A DNA stretch of 64,000 nucleotides from 66-474 sp035249175 (GTDB lineage: Bacteria > Pseudomonadota > Gammaproteobacteria > Xanthomonadales > Rhodanobacteraceae), in contig DATFGT010000045.1 in assembly GCA_035249175.1 (NCBI GenBank), positions 38,142-102,141 of the forward strand, given 5' to 3'. Position numbers and translations under genes: made by a program. Each line of letters opens with the position of its first letter. Position 1 is the first letter of the stretch. Under the pieces are notes generated by a model. The model saw only the letters and a program-made list of their open reading frames with translations, ran no database searches and was not told the origin of the DNA. This document shows positions 53,700 to 63,596 of this stretch, piece by piece.

Positions 53700-53725
53700 G
53701 GCAGGGCGGCCATCGCCGCCCTGCC
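53700..53725. terminator. Two-way hairpin between converging genes
   Basis: GGCAGGGCGGC and GCCGCCCTGCC, a perfect 11-base GC-rich stem around CATC, between the anion transporter (ending 53658) and the leftward gene ending at 53741. There is no clear T-run, so its strength as an intrinsic terminator is uncertain. Confidence 0.6.
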
Positions 53726-53740
53726 GCCAGCCGCCACTCG

Positions 53741-54313
53741 TTACTTTATCGGCACCATCAGGTGCTGGTACGGCGTTCCCGCCCACATCACGTATGGCGC
53801 GTGCGTATCGGGATCGGCGCCCTTCGGATACAAATCATAGAAGCCCTGGTCGGCACCGACGACCATCACGTGCGCGCCGGTCTTGATCCAGTGATTGCCG
53901 GCACCGGGTTTGGTCGCATACGGATCGGTGTTGCTGGCATCGGTGCCACCCTGAAGCATGTACATGAAACCGACCTTGCCGCTTGCAGGGGTCTTGTGGC
54001 CCACCCACGCACCCGCCCACGCGAACGCATTCTTGTCCATGCACATCGGGTCGGGCCCCGGCGTTGCCGGAGAATCGGGCATGCAAGTCCAGCCATTGTG
54101 GCCCTCGCGCAAGGTGCGCATCTTGCCACCGGTGTCCATCGCCACGATGGTGGCGTCCTTGGCCACGGCCGCCGGCGCGGCGCGTTGAGCGCTGGCGATC
54201 AACTGCGCGTCGCTGGGGGCGCTGGTTTTTGCTGCGGTCGTTTGCGTCGTGGCCGCCATGGCCATTGCGAGGGCCATGACACCGTACCGGCCCATTGAAC
54301 CTGTAGTGTTCAT
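53741..54313 (-). CDS. Secreted protein of unknown function
   Basis: A 190-residue exported protein. A signal peptide spans residues 1-29 (GVMALAMAMAATTQTTAA). The mature part is a compact domain with NGWTCMPDSPATPGPDPMCMDKNAFAWAGAW, GFMYMLQGGTDASNTDPYA, HVMVVGADQGFYDLYPKGADPDTHAPYVMWAGTPYQHLMVPIK. Two cysteines (about 84 and 97) may form a disulfide bridge. Similar secreted proteins occur in Proteobacteria with no known role. A GGAGGC ribosome site precedes the ATG. It stands alone. Confidence 0.75.
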   Translation of the reverse strand: MNTTGSMGRYGVMALAMAMAATTQTTAAKTSAPSDAQLIASAQRAAPAAVAKDATIVAMDTGGKMRTLREGHNGWTCMPDSPATPGPDPMCMDKNAFAWAGAWVGHKTPASGKVGFMYMLQGGTDASNTDPYATKPGAGNHWIKTGAHVMVVGADQGFYDLYPKGADPDTHAPYVMWAGTPYQHLMVPIK

Positions 54314-54544
54314 ATCTGCCTCCGGAACGATTGGATCGAACGCCCGGTAGCGAGCCCGCACGACGATGCGCGGCGTCGACCGGGGCGATCACTCTACTCC
54401 TTCCGGGATATGCCCACACCTGCCGGAACAGGCGCAGGAAGGCAGGCCGTCACTCGGCAGGGCGGACGCAGCGTGGCGGAGTCCGGGAGGCGTCTCGCGG
54501 GCGAACCGCGGATTTATTCCGACATTCAGGCTACGCGCTCAGTG

Positions 54545-55684
54545 CTAAGCCTGGTGCAGGACGCGGCGGTCGATTTCTTCAATCGAACGCACGCCGCACA
54601 GCACCATCGTCAGGTCGAGTTCACGGCGGATCAGTTCCAGCACGGTGGTGACACCGGTTTCGCCCATTGCGCCAAGTCCATATACGAATGCACGGCCGAC
54701 CATGGCCGCCCGCGCGCCCAACGCGATCGCCTTCAGCACGTCCTGCCCGGAACGCACGCCACCGTCCAGCCATACCTCGCAGTCGTTGCCGACGCGCGCC
54801 GCAATGTCCGGCAACACGCTGATCGACGACGGCGCGCCGTCGAGCTGGCGACCGCCGTGATTCGAAACCACGATCGCGTCCGCACCGCAATCGACCGCGC
54901 GGCGGGCGTCGTCGGGATCGAGCACGCCCTTCAGGATCAGCTTGCCGCCCCAGCGGTTCCTGATCCACTCGACGTCGTTCCAGTTGAGCCCGCGGTCGAA
55001 TTGCTCGGCCGTCCACGCGGCCAGCGAGGACATGTCGCTGACGCCTTCGACGTGACCTGCGATGTTACCGAACTGGTGGCGGCGCGTGCGCGCCATGCCG
55101 AGGCACCAGCGAGGATGCAGCGCGAGGTTGGCGAGGTTTCTCGGCGTCGGCTTGGGCGGTGTCGAAAGTCCATTCCTGATGTCGCGATGGCGCTGGCCCA
55201 TCACCTGCAAATCCAGCGTCAGCACCAGCGCGGAGCAGCCGGCCGCCTTCGCGCGATCGATCAACCCTTCGATGAAGGCGTGGTCGCGCATCACGTACAA
55301 CTGGAACCAGAACGGCCGTTTCACGAACGCGGCCACATCCTCGATCGAGCACACGCTCATGGTCGAGAGCGTGAACGGCACGCCGAAATCCAGCGCGGCC
55401 TTCGCAGCCAGCATTTCACCGTCGGCGTGTTGCATGCCGCACAAACCGACCGGCGCCAGTGCGACGGGCAGCGCCACGGGTTCGCCAAGCATCGTCGTGG
55501 TGGTGGTGCCGCCCTCGACACCGACCGCGACGCGCTGGTGCAACTGGATGCGTGCGAAGTCTTCGAGGTTGCGGCGCAGCGTGGTTTCCGTCCACGAACC
55601 CGATTCGCAATAATCCACGAACATCCGCGGCACGCGCTTCAGATACAGCCGATGCAGGTCTTCGATGCAGGTGATGGGCCCCAT
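54545..55684 (-). CDS. lldD: FMN-dependent alpha-hydroxyacid (L-lactate) dehydrogenase
   Basis: A 379-residue TIM-barrel flavoprotein of the L-lactate dehydrogenase/glycolate oxidase family. FMN- and substrate-binding motifs are present: the opening block DYCESGSWTETTLRRNLEDF, PVALAPVGLCGMQHADGE, and the catalytic histidine in VVSNHGGRQLDGAPSS (about residue 271) with the following arginine. ILKGVLDPDDARRA is the FMN-phosphate region lysine. Length and wording fit membrane-associated LldD. It lies far from the MctP-like permease gene, with no lactate-utilisation neighbours. Confidence 0.85.
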   Translation of the reverse strand: MGPITCIEDLHRLYLKRVPRMFVDYCESGSWTETTLRRNLEDFARIQLHQRVAVGVEGGTTTTTMLGEPVALPVALAPVGLCGMQHADGEMLAAKAALDFGVPFTLSTMSVCSIEDVAAFVKRPFWFQLYVMRDHAFIEGLIDRAKAAGCSALVLTLDLQVMGQRHRDIRNGLSTPPKPTPRNLANLALHPRWCLGMARTRRHQFGNIAGHVEGVSDMSSLAAWTAEQFDRGLNWNDVEWIRNRWGGKLILKGVLDPDDARRAVDCGADAIVVSNHGGRQLDGAPSSISVLPDIAARVGNDCEVWLDGGVRSGQDVLKAIALGARAAMVGRAFVYGLGAMGETGVTTVLELIRRELDLTMVLCGVRSIEEIDRRVLHQA

Positions 55685-55693
55685 GGATGCATC

Positions 55694-55830
55694 CTATTGC
55701 GAGCTGTTGTGAAAAGTCAGGGCGCGGCCGGGCAAGGATGACCGGTCCGGTGCCCAGCGCCATGGATGGCTGCTTGCTGAAGCATTCGTGATCGTGCCTT
55801 CACCAACGCATCGATCAGGGACGATCGCAC
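55694..55830. repeat. Candidate dispersed repeat, GCTGTTGTGAAAAGTCAGG type
   Basis: GAGCTGTTGTGAAAAGTCAGGG at the left, GCGCCATGGATGGC in the middle and CAGGGACGATCGCACAAATCACGG at the right. These three parts recur in the same order at 58436-58550. It lies between lldD and the acyltransferase gene. Confidence 0.6.
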
Positions 55831-55833
55831 AAA

Positions 55834-56775
55834 TCACGGCTTGCCCGCGCGCGCCGATTGTTCCGTCAAGCCATTCCGGGCCAGCCAGTACGGATCATGT
55901 TCCAGCGGGTCCGGTCGTTCGGCCCAGCGTTTGTAGGTCCACTGGTATTGCGGGAACGCGAGATTGACGCATTGCTCGACACCGCGATTGAGCGCCGCAC
56001 AGGCCACGCGCAGGTCGGGATCGGCGACCCCCTCCGGCGCCGGGCGAACCCGAATGCGATACCCCGCGCCGTGCGGCAGGCGTTCCGCGAATGCGAACAG
56101 CACGTTCGCCCCCGTGCGCTGCGCGATGCGCGGCAGCAGCACCATGGTGTTGGCGTCGAGCCCGAAGAACGGCGCGAATTGGCCCTCGCCCTGCTTCGGT
56201 TGCTGGTCGGGAAGAATCCCCACCACGCCACCCGCGGCAAGGCGCTTGTAGAGGGCGCGCACGCCCGCGCCTTCGGCGCGCACCTGTTCCGGCTTGAGAT
56301 TGCCGCGAGCGCGCACCAGCATCGCTTCCCACGCGGGGTTGCGCGGCGGAGCGTACAGAATGGCGATCGGCGTGCGCGCGCAGAGCCAATAATTCAAGAG
56401 TTCCCAGCAGCCGAGGTGCGGCGCGGCGACAATCAGCCCGCGTCCCGATTGCAACGCGGCATCGAAATGGTCCAGGCCATCCACTTCGCGGACGAGTTCC
56501 AGCGCGCGTCGCGCGCCGCGCCCCCACACCGCCGCCATTTCGGTCACGGCGTGACCTGTTTCGACGAGGCATTCGCGCACCAAGGCATCGCGCGCCTTGT
56601 CCTCCAGTTCGGGGTGCACGATGCGCATGTTCACTTCGGTGTGCACGCGCTCACGCGCGTGGCGGCGCCACCACAATGGCCGGCCCAATGCACCGCCGAT
56701 CGCGTACAACGCAGGCAGCGGCAGCATGCCCAGTGCGCGCAACGTCCACCACGTCAGGGCGACATACCACCTCAT
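55834..56775 (-). CDS. Lauroyl/myristoyl acyltransferase family protein (LpxL/HtrB-like), copy 1
   Basis: A 313-residue inner-membrane acyltransferase of the LpxL/LpxM superfamily (lysophospholipid/lipid A late acyltransferases). The catalytic HX4E motif appears as APHLGCWELLNYW (about residue 115). A membrane anchor near the N-terminus (LRALGMLPLPALYAIGGALG) and GILPDQQPKQGEGQFAPFFGLDANT fit the family. It overlaps its upstream relative by four bases (ATGA). It may add a secondary acyl chain to lipid A or another lipid; which one is not shown. Confidence 0.87.
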   Translation of the reverse strand: MRWYVALTWWTLRALGMLPLPALYAIGGALGRPLWWRRHARERVHTEVNMRIVHPELEDKARDALVRECLVETGHAVTEMAAVWGRGARRALELVREVDGLDHFDAALQSGRGLIVAAPHLGCWELLNYWLCARTPIAILYAPPRNPAWEAMLVRARGNLKPEQVRAEGAGVRALYKRLAAGGVVGILPDQQPKQGEGQFAPFFGLDANTMVLLPRIAQRTGANVLFAFAERLPHGAGYRIRVRPAPEGVADPDLRVACAALNRGVEQCVNLAFPQYQWTYKRWAERPDPLEHDPYWLARNGLTEQSARAGKP

Positions 56776-57671
56776 GTCTGGACGCCATTTGCGGCATAGG
56801 CGTCATCGGTCAGGCCGCTGCCCGCACGCGCCTTGAAGCGCTTGTAGTTCCACTGGTATTGCGTGAACGCCTCCCATACACAGGCTTCGATCGCAGCGTT
56901 CATCGCGGTGCATGCCGTCACTGGATCGGAAGCCAGCAGTGCCGCCGGTGGTTCTCGGAAATGTACCCGGAAACCTTGTGGCAGGCGTTCCACGAACAGC
57001 ATCAACACGCATGCGCCGGTGCGCTGCGCCAGTCGCGGCAGCAGGGTCATCGTCAATGCCGGGACGCCGAAGAACGGCGCCACCACGCTGCCCGCGCGCG
57101 GCACGTGATCGGGCATGATCGAGACCACGCCGCCGTCGCGCAGATGCCGGAACACGCGACGCACGCCCGAATCGTCGATCGGAAACTGGATGCTGGCGCC
57201 GCCTTGGCGCAGGCGACGCAGCAGCATTTCGGCTTGCGGATAACGCGGCTGGGTATAGAACGTGGCGAAGGGCGTGCGCGCGCCGATCCAGTAATTGGCG
57301 ACCTCCCAACTACCGAGGTGCGGCGCGCACAGGATCAGTCCGCGTTTCGCGGCGAGCGCGGCGTCGAACAGCGTCTGTCCGTGCACTTCGCGTACGTTCG
57401 CCAGCGTGCGACGCGGGTGCGTCCAGATGCCGAATACCTCGATCAGCGAGACGCCGGTCTGGCGCACGCATTCGCGCGCGAGTCGGCGGCGCGCCGCGTC
57501 ATCCAGATCGGGCCGAGCCAGCGCGAGATTGGCTTCCACGATCCGGCGCTTGCGGCTGTTGGTGATCCAGAACAACCAGCCCAGCCCGGCACCGAGCGCG
57601 CGGAACATAGGCATCGGCAGGCGGGCCGCAAACCACATCAGCCCATAAGCGAGTTGGGTGTACCAGCGCAT
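56772..57671 (-). CDS. Lauroyl/myristoyl acyltransferase family protein (LpxL/HtrB-like), copy 2
   Basis: A 299-residue acyltransferase homologous to the downstream copy. HX4E is in CAPHLGSWEVANYWIG. IMPDHVPRAGSVVAPFFGVPALTM corresponds to the substrate-cleft region. The N-terminal segment AYGLMWFAARLPMPMFRALGAGLGWLFW is a membrane anchor. The two copies share general order but differ in length and detail, so the duplication is old. The ATG at 57671 is chosen; the frame upstream runs into repeats and is not gene-like. Confidence 0.87.
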   Translation of the reverse strand: MRWYTQLAYGLMWFAARLPMPMFRALGAGLGWLFWITNSRKRRIVEANLALARPDLDDAARRRLARECVRQTGVSLIEVFGIWTHPRRTLANVREVHGQTLFDAALAAKRGLILCAPHLGSWEVANYWIGARTPFATFYTQPRYPQAEMLLRRLRQGGASIQFPIDDSGVRRVFRHLRDGGVVSIMPDHVPRAGSVVAPFFGVPALTMTLLPRLAQRTGACVLMLFVERLPQGFRVHFREPPAALLASDPVTACTAMNAAIEACVWEAFTQYQWNYKRFKARAGSGLTDDAYAANGVQT

Positions 57672-57737
57672 CGCTTGAGTGTAGCGACAGAGCAGGGACG
57701 AGAGGCGAGTAGCGAGGGCGCGCGTGCAAGCCCCTTC

Positions 57738-57896
57738 GTCATTCCGGCGCAGGCCGGACTGCGAAGGCAGGGATGCCGTAGCGAACATCGGCGAAGCCGG
57801 TGGCCCGAAGGGCGCGTCGCAGGAGCGACGCGTAATCCATCTTGGTGGTGCTCGACTACATGGAAGACGAAATGGATCCCGGCCTGCGCCAGGATG
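57738..57896. repeat. Composite of dispersed palindromic repeats upstream of dtd
   Basis: Begins GTCATTCCGGCGCAGGCCGGA, then GGGCGCGTCGCAGGAGCGACGCGTAATCC, and ends ATCCCGGCCTGCGCCAGGATGAC. The outer parts are mutually complementary; the inner GCGTCGC-AGGA-GCGACGC is its own hairpin. It fills most of the gap between the acyltransferase and dtd genes, which point away from each other. Confidence 0.65.
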
Positions 57897-57953
57897 ACGG
57901 CTTTGTTGTTAGGCTCTTCCAATTCCCAAATCCCAAGTCCTGGTTCCCGAACC

Positions 57954-58391
57954 ATGATCGCCCTCCTCCAACGCGTCACCTCCGCTTCGGTCATCGTCGA
58001 CCAGGAAATTGTCGGCGCGATCGATGCGGGTTTGCTGGTGCTGGTGGCGGTGGAACCCGGTGACGGCGAGCCGCAAGCCCGGCGCATGTGCGAACGGTTG
58101 CTCGGCTATCGCGTATTCGGCGATGCGGAAGGCAGGATGAACCATTCCCTGACCGACACCGGCGGCGGCCTGTTGCTGGTTCCACAGTTCACGTTGGCGG
58201 CTGACACACGCAAGGGGATGCGGCCCAGCTTCACCACCGCCGCCTCACCCGAGGAAGGCCGGCGCTGGTTCGACCGGCTGGTCGACTTGGCGCGCGCCAC
58301 GCATCCGCGGGTTGCAACCGGCCGATTCGGTGCCCATATGCAGGTGCGGCTGGTCAACGACGGCCCTGTGAGTTTTGTTTTGCGGGTGTGA
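57954..58391 (+). CDS. dtd: D-aminoacyl-tRNA deacylase Dtd
   Basis: A 145-residue enzyme that hydrolyses D-Tyr and other D-amino acids (and Gly) wrongly attached to tRNA. The start MIALLQRVTSASVIVD and the LVPQFTLAADTRKGMRPSF block (the S/PQFTL motif) are standard; the Gly-cisPro loop GPVSF stands at the C-terminus (about 137-141). Length equals E. coli Dtd (145). The frame is open far upstream, but those codons belong to antisense and repeat DNA. Confidence 0.95.
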   Translation: MIALLQRVTSASVIVDQEIVGAIDAGLLVLVAVEPGDGEPQARRMCERLLGYRVFGDAEGRMNHSLTDTGGGLLLVPQFTLAADTRKGMRPSFTTAASPEEGRRWFDRLVDLARATHPRVATGRFGAHMQVRLVNDGPVSFVLRV

Positions 58392-58435
58392 TGGGCGCTC
58401 CGTGACCCCCGTCCGAGCGGTTTTCGCCGTCGGTT

Positions 58436-58550
58436 TGAAGCGGCTGTTGTGAGAAGTCAGGCCATGGATGGCCGTTCTGGGGTTCACCACCGAGAGGGCT
58501 GGTCCCCCGGTACCCACGCCGAGGCCGCAATCACGGACGATCGCATAAAC
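58436..58550. repeat. Candidate dispersed repeat, GCTGTTGTGAGAAGTCAGG type
   Basis: GCGGCTGTTGTGAGAAGTCAGG, then GCCATGGATGGCC, and AATCACGGACGATCGCATAAA at the right; same order as the unit at 55694. It lies between dtd and rpoD and may end the dtd transcript. Confidence 0.6.
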
Positions 58551-58646
58551 ACTCACTTGGGATGATTCTTGCATGCCAAATCTGGCCTAGCTGATTGACC
58601 CATCACGCATTTTCGGCCTTGATTCATCGCCGAAATACCTCCATTT

Positions 58647-58655
58647 TGCTATACT
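58647..58655 (+). promoter_or_regulatory. Extended -10 element of the rpoD promoter
   Basis: TGCTATACT (TG at 58647, hexamer TATACT at 58650-58655) lies 28 bases before the rpoD ATG. The -35 region is weak, as expected of an extended -10 promoter. Confidence 0.5.
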
Positions 58656-58682
58656 GAGCGGTCTTGTCGTTCGCGGTGCCCC

Positions 58683-60551
<1,869 letters not shown>

Positions 60552-60554
60552 TGC

Positions 60555-60711
60555 GTCTCTTCCCCTCTCCCTCCGGGAGAGGGTGGCGCGCAGCGCCGGG
60601 TGAGGGTTCGGCTCCACGCGTGCAAACAAGTTGCAAGGACCCCCATCTTTTCGCGAACACGTACCCTCACCCCAACCCCTCTCCCGGTGGGAGAGGGGCT
60701 TCAGCAGCGGA
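60555..60711. repeat. Dispersed CTCTCCC/GGGAGAG repeat pair after rpoD
   Basis: Facing units CCCCTCTCCCTCCGGGAGAGGG and CCCCTCTCCCGGTGGGAGAGGGG with GTGAGGG and CCCTCACCCC inside, separated by about 75 bases. Same design as the pair at 27235. The first hairpin lies six bases after the rpoD stop and may serve as its terminator. Confidence 0.8.
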
Positions 60712-60728
60712 AGCTTTCCGGGCCTTCC

Positions 60729-61565
60729 ATGAACCGCATCGCCGTTTTCGTTGACGCCGGCTACTTCTACGCTTCCGCCAGCGAACTGTTGTTCGGCGCG
60801 CCGTTGCGGCGCGGCGAGCTGCGCCTCGCCAACGCCGAGTTCGCGCAATACCTCGCGCAGGTCGCCGAGAGCATCGGCGGCTGTCCGCTGCTGCGCATCT
60901 ACTGGTATGACGGCACCAACTCCGGCCCCACCGCCGCGCACCTCGCGATGGCGTACCTCGACAACGTCAAGCTGCGCCTTGGCTTCGTCAACCAGTCGGG
61001 CGAACAGAAGGGCGTGGACGGACTGATCTTTTCCGATCTCACCAATCTCGCGCGCAACCGGGCCATCTCCGACGCGCTGCTGCTGGCCGGCGACGAGGAC
61101 TTGCGCGTCGGCGTGCAGCAGGCGCAGGAACACGGCATCCGCGTGCACCTGCTGGGGGTCGAACCGAAGGACCCGTCGGGCAACCAGTCCGCCGCGTTGC
61201 AACGCGAAGCCGACACCCGCCGCCAACTCGACGCGGTCGCGCTCGGGCAATTCCTGTTCCGCCGCGAATACGCGGGCACGCCCGTTGCGGAAGCCGAAGC
61301 CGCGGCGGTGGACGCCGACGTCGCCCACAACCTGGCGCGCATGCAGGAACTCGCGAACGAATATGCAGCGACGCTGGACACCACCCAGCGCGAGTTGATC
61401 CTCGCGCTGCCCGAACGCACCCCGCTGCCGCACGAACTCGATCGCGAATTGCTGCTGCGCGCCAGCGAATTGCTGGGCCGCAAACTCGAAGAAACCGAAA
61501 AGCGCACCTTGCGCGGCGCGTTGCGCGTTGCGGTGACCGCCGCGACACCGACCACGGCGGGTTGA
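60729..61565 (+). CDS. NYN domain (PIN-like, LabA/DUF88) protein
   Basis: A 278-residue protein. Residues 1-160 are a NYN nuclease-like domain with acidic residues in the expected places: AVFVDAGYFY (D10), KGVDGLIFSDLTNLA (about 97) and LLLAGDEDLRVGVQQAQ (about 117). The C-terminal 110 residues are mostly helical and unassigned. NYN proteins are suspected RNases. It follows rpoD after a repeat and ends against the convergent MFS gene. Confidence 0.85.
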   Translation: MNRIAVFVDAGYFYASASELLFGAPLRRGELRLANAEFAQYLAQVAESIGGCPLLRIYWYDGTNSGPTAAHLAMAYLDNVKLRLGFVNQSGEQKGVDGLIFSDLTNLARNRAISDALLLAGDEDLRVGVQQAQEHGIRVHLLGVEPKDPSGNQSAALQREADTRRQLDAVALGQFLFRREYAGTPVAEAEAAAVDADVAHNLARMQELANEYAATLDTTQRELILALPERTPLPHELDRELLLRASELLGRKLEETEKRTLRGALRVAVTAATPTTAG

Positions 61566-61587
61566 CCACGCCGATCCGGGCGCAGCT

Positions 61588-62823
61588 TCAGGCCGACTTG
61601 CCGCGCTCGGGGGCGTCCGGGTGCAGGTCCAGCGCGCCCGCGGTCGTTTGCACCAGCGGTACGAAATGGTCCTCCTGCGTGACCTCGCGCTTGCGGCGCG
61701 CAAAGCGGTACAACGCGTAGCCGGCAAGCAACCCGTCGAGCACCGCGAACCAGCCGAACAGGAATTCGGGCCGCATCAACGTCATGAGCGCGCCCGCCGC
61801 CAGCGGTCCGACCGCTGATCCGATTCCGTTCACCAGCAGCACCGTGCTCGATCCCGACAGCAATTCGTCGCGCCGCAGGTAGTCCACCAGGTGCGCCACC
61901 GCGATCGGGTACACGGCAAAGCTCATGCCACCGAAGGCGAACACCAGCAGCGTGGCGACGGCATGGCCCGCCGAAGGCAGCACCAGGTTCGCCAGCGCGG
62001 CCAATGCCGCGACCGCAGTGATCAACGCCAACGCGAGCCGACGATCGATGCGGTCGGACAAGCGTCCCAACGGCCACTGCAAGGCGACGCCGCCCGCGAT
62101 CGCGATGCTCATGTAGGTGCCGACTTCGTCGGCGCCGAGTCCCCGGGCCGCTGCGTACAACGGCAACAGACCCCAGAAAGCGCCCAGCACAAGCCCCGAA
62201 ATCAAGGCACTGACCAGCGCCGTCGGCACCAAGTGGAACATCCGTCGGACCTGCACCCCCGGCGCCGAATGGATGCCCGGCTGCGGCTGCGGGGTTGCGA
62301 CCACGGGAAGGCTCGCGATGCAGACCAGGATCGCCACCACGCAGAACAACACGAAGCCCTCGCCATGCAGGCGCAGCAACTGCTGCGCCGCAGCGGTGGC
62401 GCCGAGGTTCAACATCATGTAGATCGCGAACACCGAGCTGCGGTGCCGTGGCTCGGCGGCGGCGTTGAGCCAGCTTTCGATGATCGCGTACAGGCCGACC
62501 AGCAACAGCCCCTGCAGGACCCGCAGCCCCAACCATGCTCCGTAGGCCGAGGTGAGCGCCTGCACCAGCACCACCACCGCCAACAGTGCGGTGCAGAAGG
62601 CGAAGGTGCGGATGTGGCCGAAGCGCTGCGTCAATCTCGGCACCGTGTAGGTGCCGACCAGGAATCCCGTGTAGTACCCCGACGTCAGGACTCCGATCAT
62701 CGCGACGGAAAAACCGAGTTGCTTGCCCTCCAGCGCGATGTGCGTGTGCAGCAGCCCGACTCCCATCAACAGGAATACGGTGCTCGAGAGCAGCGGCGTG
62801 GTGGTGCGGATGCTCGTCAACAT
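61588..62823 (-). CDS. MFS transporter (YcaD-like)
   Basis: A 411-residue, 12-segment major facilitator protein. It begins LLSSTVFLLMGVGLLHTHIALEG and contains the MFS signature between segments 2 and 3, GRLSDRIDRRLALALITAV in the second half. Wording such as YGAWLGLRVLQGLLLVGLYAIIESWLN fits the YcaD subgroup. Substrate unknown. The 5' frame extends upstream, but the ATG at 62823 starts the first membrane segment. It is divergent from the tRNA-Ile gene. Confidence 0.88.
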   Translation of the reverse strand: MLTSIRTTTPLLSSTVFLLMGVGLLHTHIALEGKQLGFSVAMIGVLTSGYYTGFLVGTYTVPRLTQRFGHIRTFAFCTALLAVVVLVQALTSAYGAWLGLRVLQGLLLVGLYAIIESWLNAAAEPRHRSSVFAIYMMLNLGATAAAQQLLRLHGEGFVLFCVVAILVCIASLPVVATPQPQPGIHSAPGVQVRRMFHLVPTALVSALISGLVLGAFWGLLPLYAAARGLGADEVGTYMSIAIAGGVALQWPLGRLSDRIDRRLALALITAVAALAALANLVLPSAGHAVATLLVFAFGGMSFAVYPIAVAHLVDYLRRDELLSGSSTVLLVNGIGSAVGPLAAGALMTLMRPEFLFGWFAVLDGLLAGYALYRFARRKREVTQEDHFVPLVQTTAGALDLHPDAPERGKSA

Positions 62824-63056
62824 GCGTGGAAATCCGGGCGGCGCGGACACGCTGCGGGACGGCGTGTAGCCGCAGCAGGGTAGCGTGACGGGAAAGTCTT
62901 GTCGCGAAGGGCGCGTCTCGCCAGTCGGCTGCACCACCGCGATGTGTGTGGCGGGCCGAGCCGACGGAAAACGCAAGCTGCGGGTCGCAATCGCAGCCGC
63001 AAGCCATCCACGAATGGCGCGTTCGGCGCGCCTCGTCTACTATTTGCAGGCAGTAT

Positions 63057-63365
63057 GGGCCTATAGCTCAATCGGTTAGAGCAGGGGACTCATCGAAAGG
63101 TGCCGCCGCGGCGAAAGCCGCGGACGGGATCGGGACGAATTCAGGGAAACCTCAGCGGTTCGGCCGGTGGCAATCCTGAGCCAAGCCGTCGGTACACCGA
63201 CGGAAGGTGCAGAGACTACCTGAGGGCTACAGTGCCCTTGATGACAGGCCAGAGCGTCCCGCGCCCTCACAGCGCAAGCTGCGGGCGAAGAGATAGTCCG
63301 CGCCGGGCAGAAATTCCCGGATCACGCGAATCCCTTGGTTCCAGGTTCGAGTCCTGGTGGGCCCA
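63057..63365 (+). tRNA. ileX: tRNA-Ile (CAU anticodon, AUA-decoding), split by a group I intron
   Basis: The joined exons (63057-63093 and 63329-63365) fold into a complete 74-nt tRNA: acceptor GGGCCTA/TGGGCCC with discriminator A, D arm GCTC...GAGC, anticodon stem GGGGA/TCCCT with loop CTCATAA, and T arm CCAGG/CCTGG with TTCGAGT. Anticodon CAT with this body matches tRNA-Ile2, whose C34 is turned to lysidine by TilS; it is not an initiator or elongator Met. The intron lies between anticodon base 36 and A37. No CCA is encoded; TTTTT follows. Confidence 0.93.
63094..63328 (+). ncRNA. Group I self-splicing intron (subgroup IC3-like) in tRNA-Ile(CAU)
   Basis: 235 bases between exon T63093 and A63329. 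P1 is CATC-GAAA-GGTG with the T.G wobble at the splice site. P2 is CCGCGGC-GAAA-GCCGCGG (63106-63123). P4/P5 is AATTCAGGGAAACCT (63138) with GGCAATCCTGAGCCAAGCC (63169). P7 is GACTA (63214) with TAGTC (63294); P8-like AGGGC/GCCCT; P9 CCGGG/CCCGG. The last base is the terminal G (63328). These blocks are those of tRNA introns of Azoarcus and cyanobacteria. There is no endonuclease ORF. Confidence 0.93.
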
Positions 63366-63418
63366 TTTTTCCGGTTTCTTAGTTGTCTTTGTGCGGGAAA
63401 CCATAGTCTGGCCATTTT

Positions 63419-63454
63419 GGCCAAACCATGATTTCAGGAAAGCATGGTTTGGCC
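63419..63454. repeat. Long inverted repeat downstream of the split tRNA
   Basis: GGCCAAACCATG (63419-63430) and CATGGTTTGGCC (63443-63454) form a perfect 12-base stem around ATTTCAGGAAAG. Partial echoes (AACCATAGTCTGGCC at 63399, GAACCGTGGTTTGGC at 63501) lie on each side. It may terminate the tRNA transcript or mark an integration boundary. Confidence 0.6.
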
Positions 63455-63596
63455 GCGCACGGCGGTTCCGGAGACGGCCTTGTTGGGTTTGCCGCGCCTT
63501 GAACCGTGGTTTGGCAGCGGAGGGGGTATTGGTGCCGAACCGGTACACTGCTGGCTTGGTATACAGCAGGGGATCCGGCAGCAGCCGGCCAAGGCG

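Noticed and set aside
63057..63093. tRNA-Met as the identity of the split tRNA
   Set aside because: CAU alone would fit Met, but the GAGCAGG-GACTCATAATC-CTTGGT body matches tRNA-Ile2, and initiator features (unpaired 1-72, GGG-CCC anticodon stem) are absent.
63444..63596. Earlier start for the GHKL ATPase at ATG 63444
   Set aside because: It begins inside the inverted repeat and encodes a Pro/Gly-rich leader unlike the family, which starts at MGLEYD.
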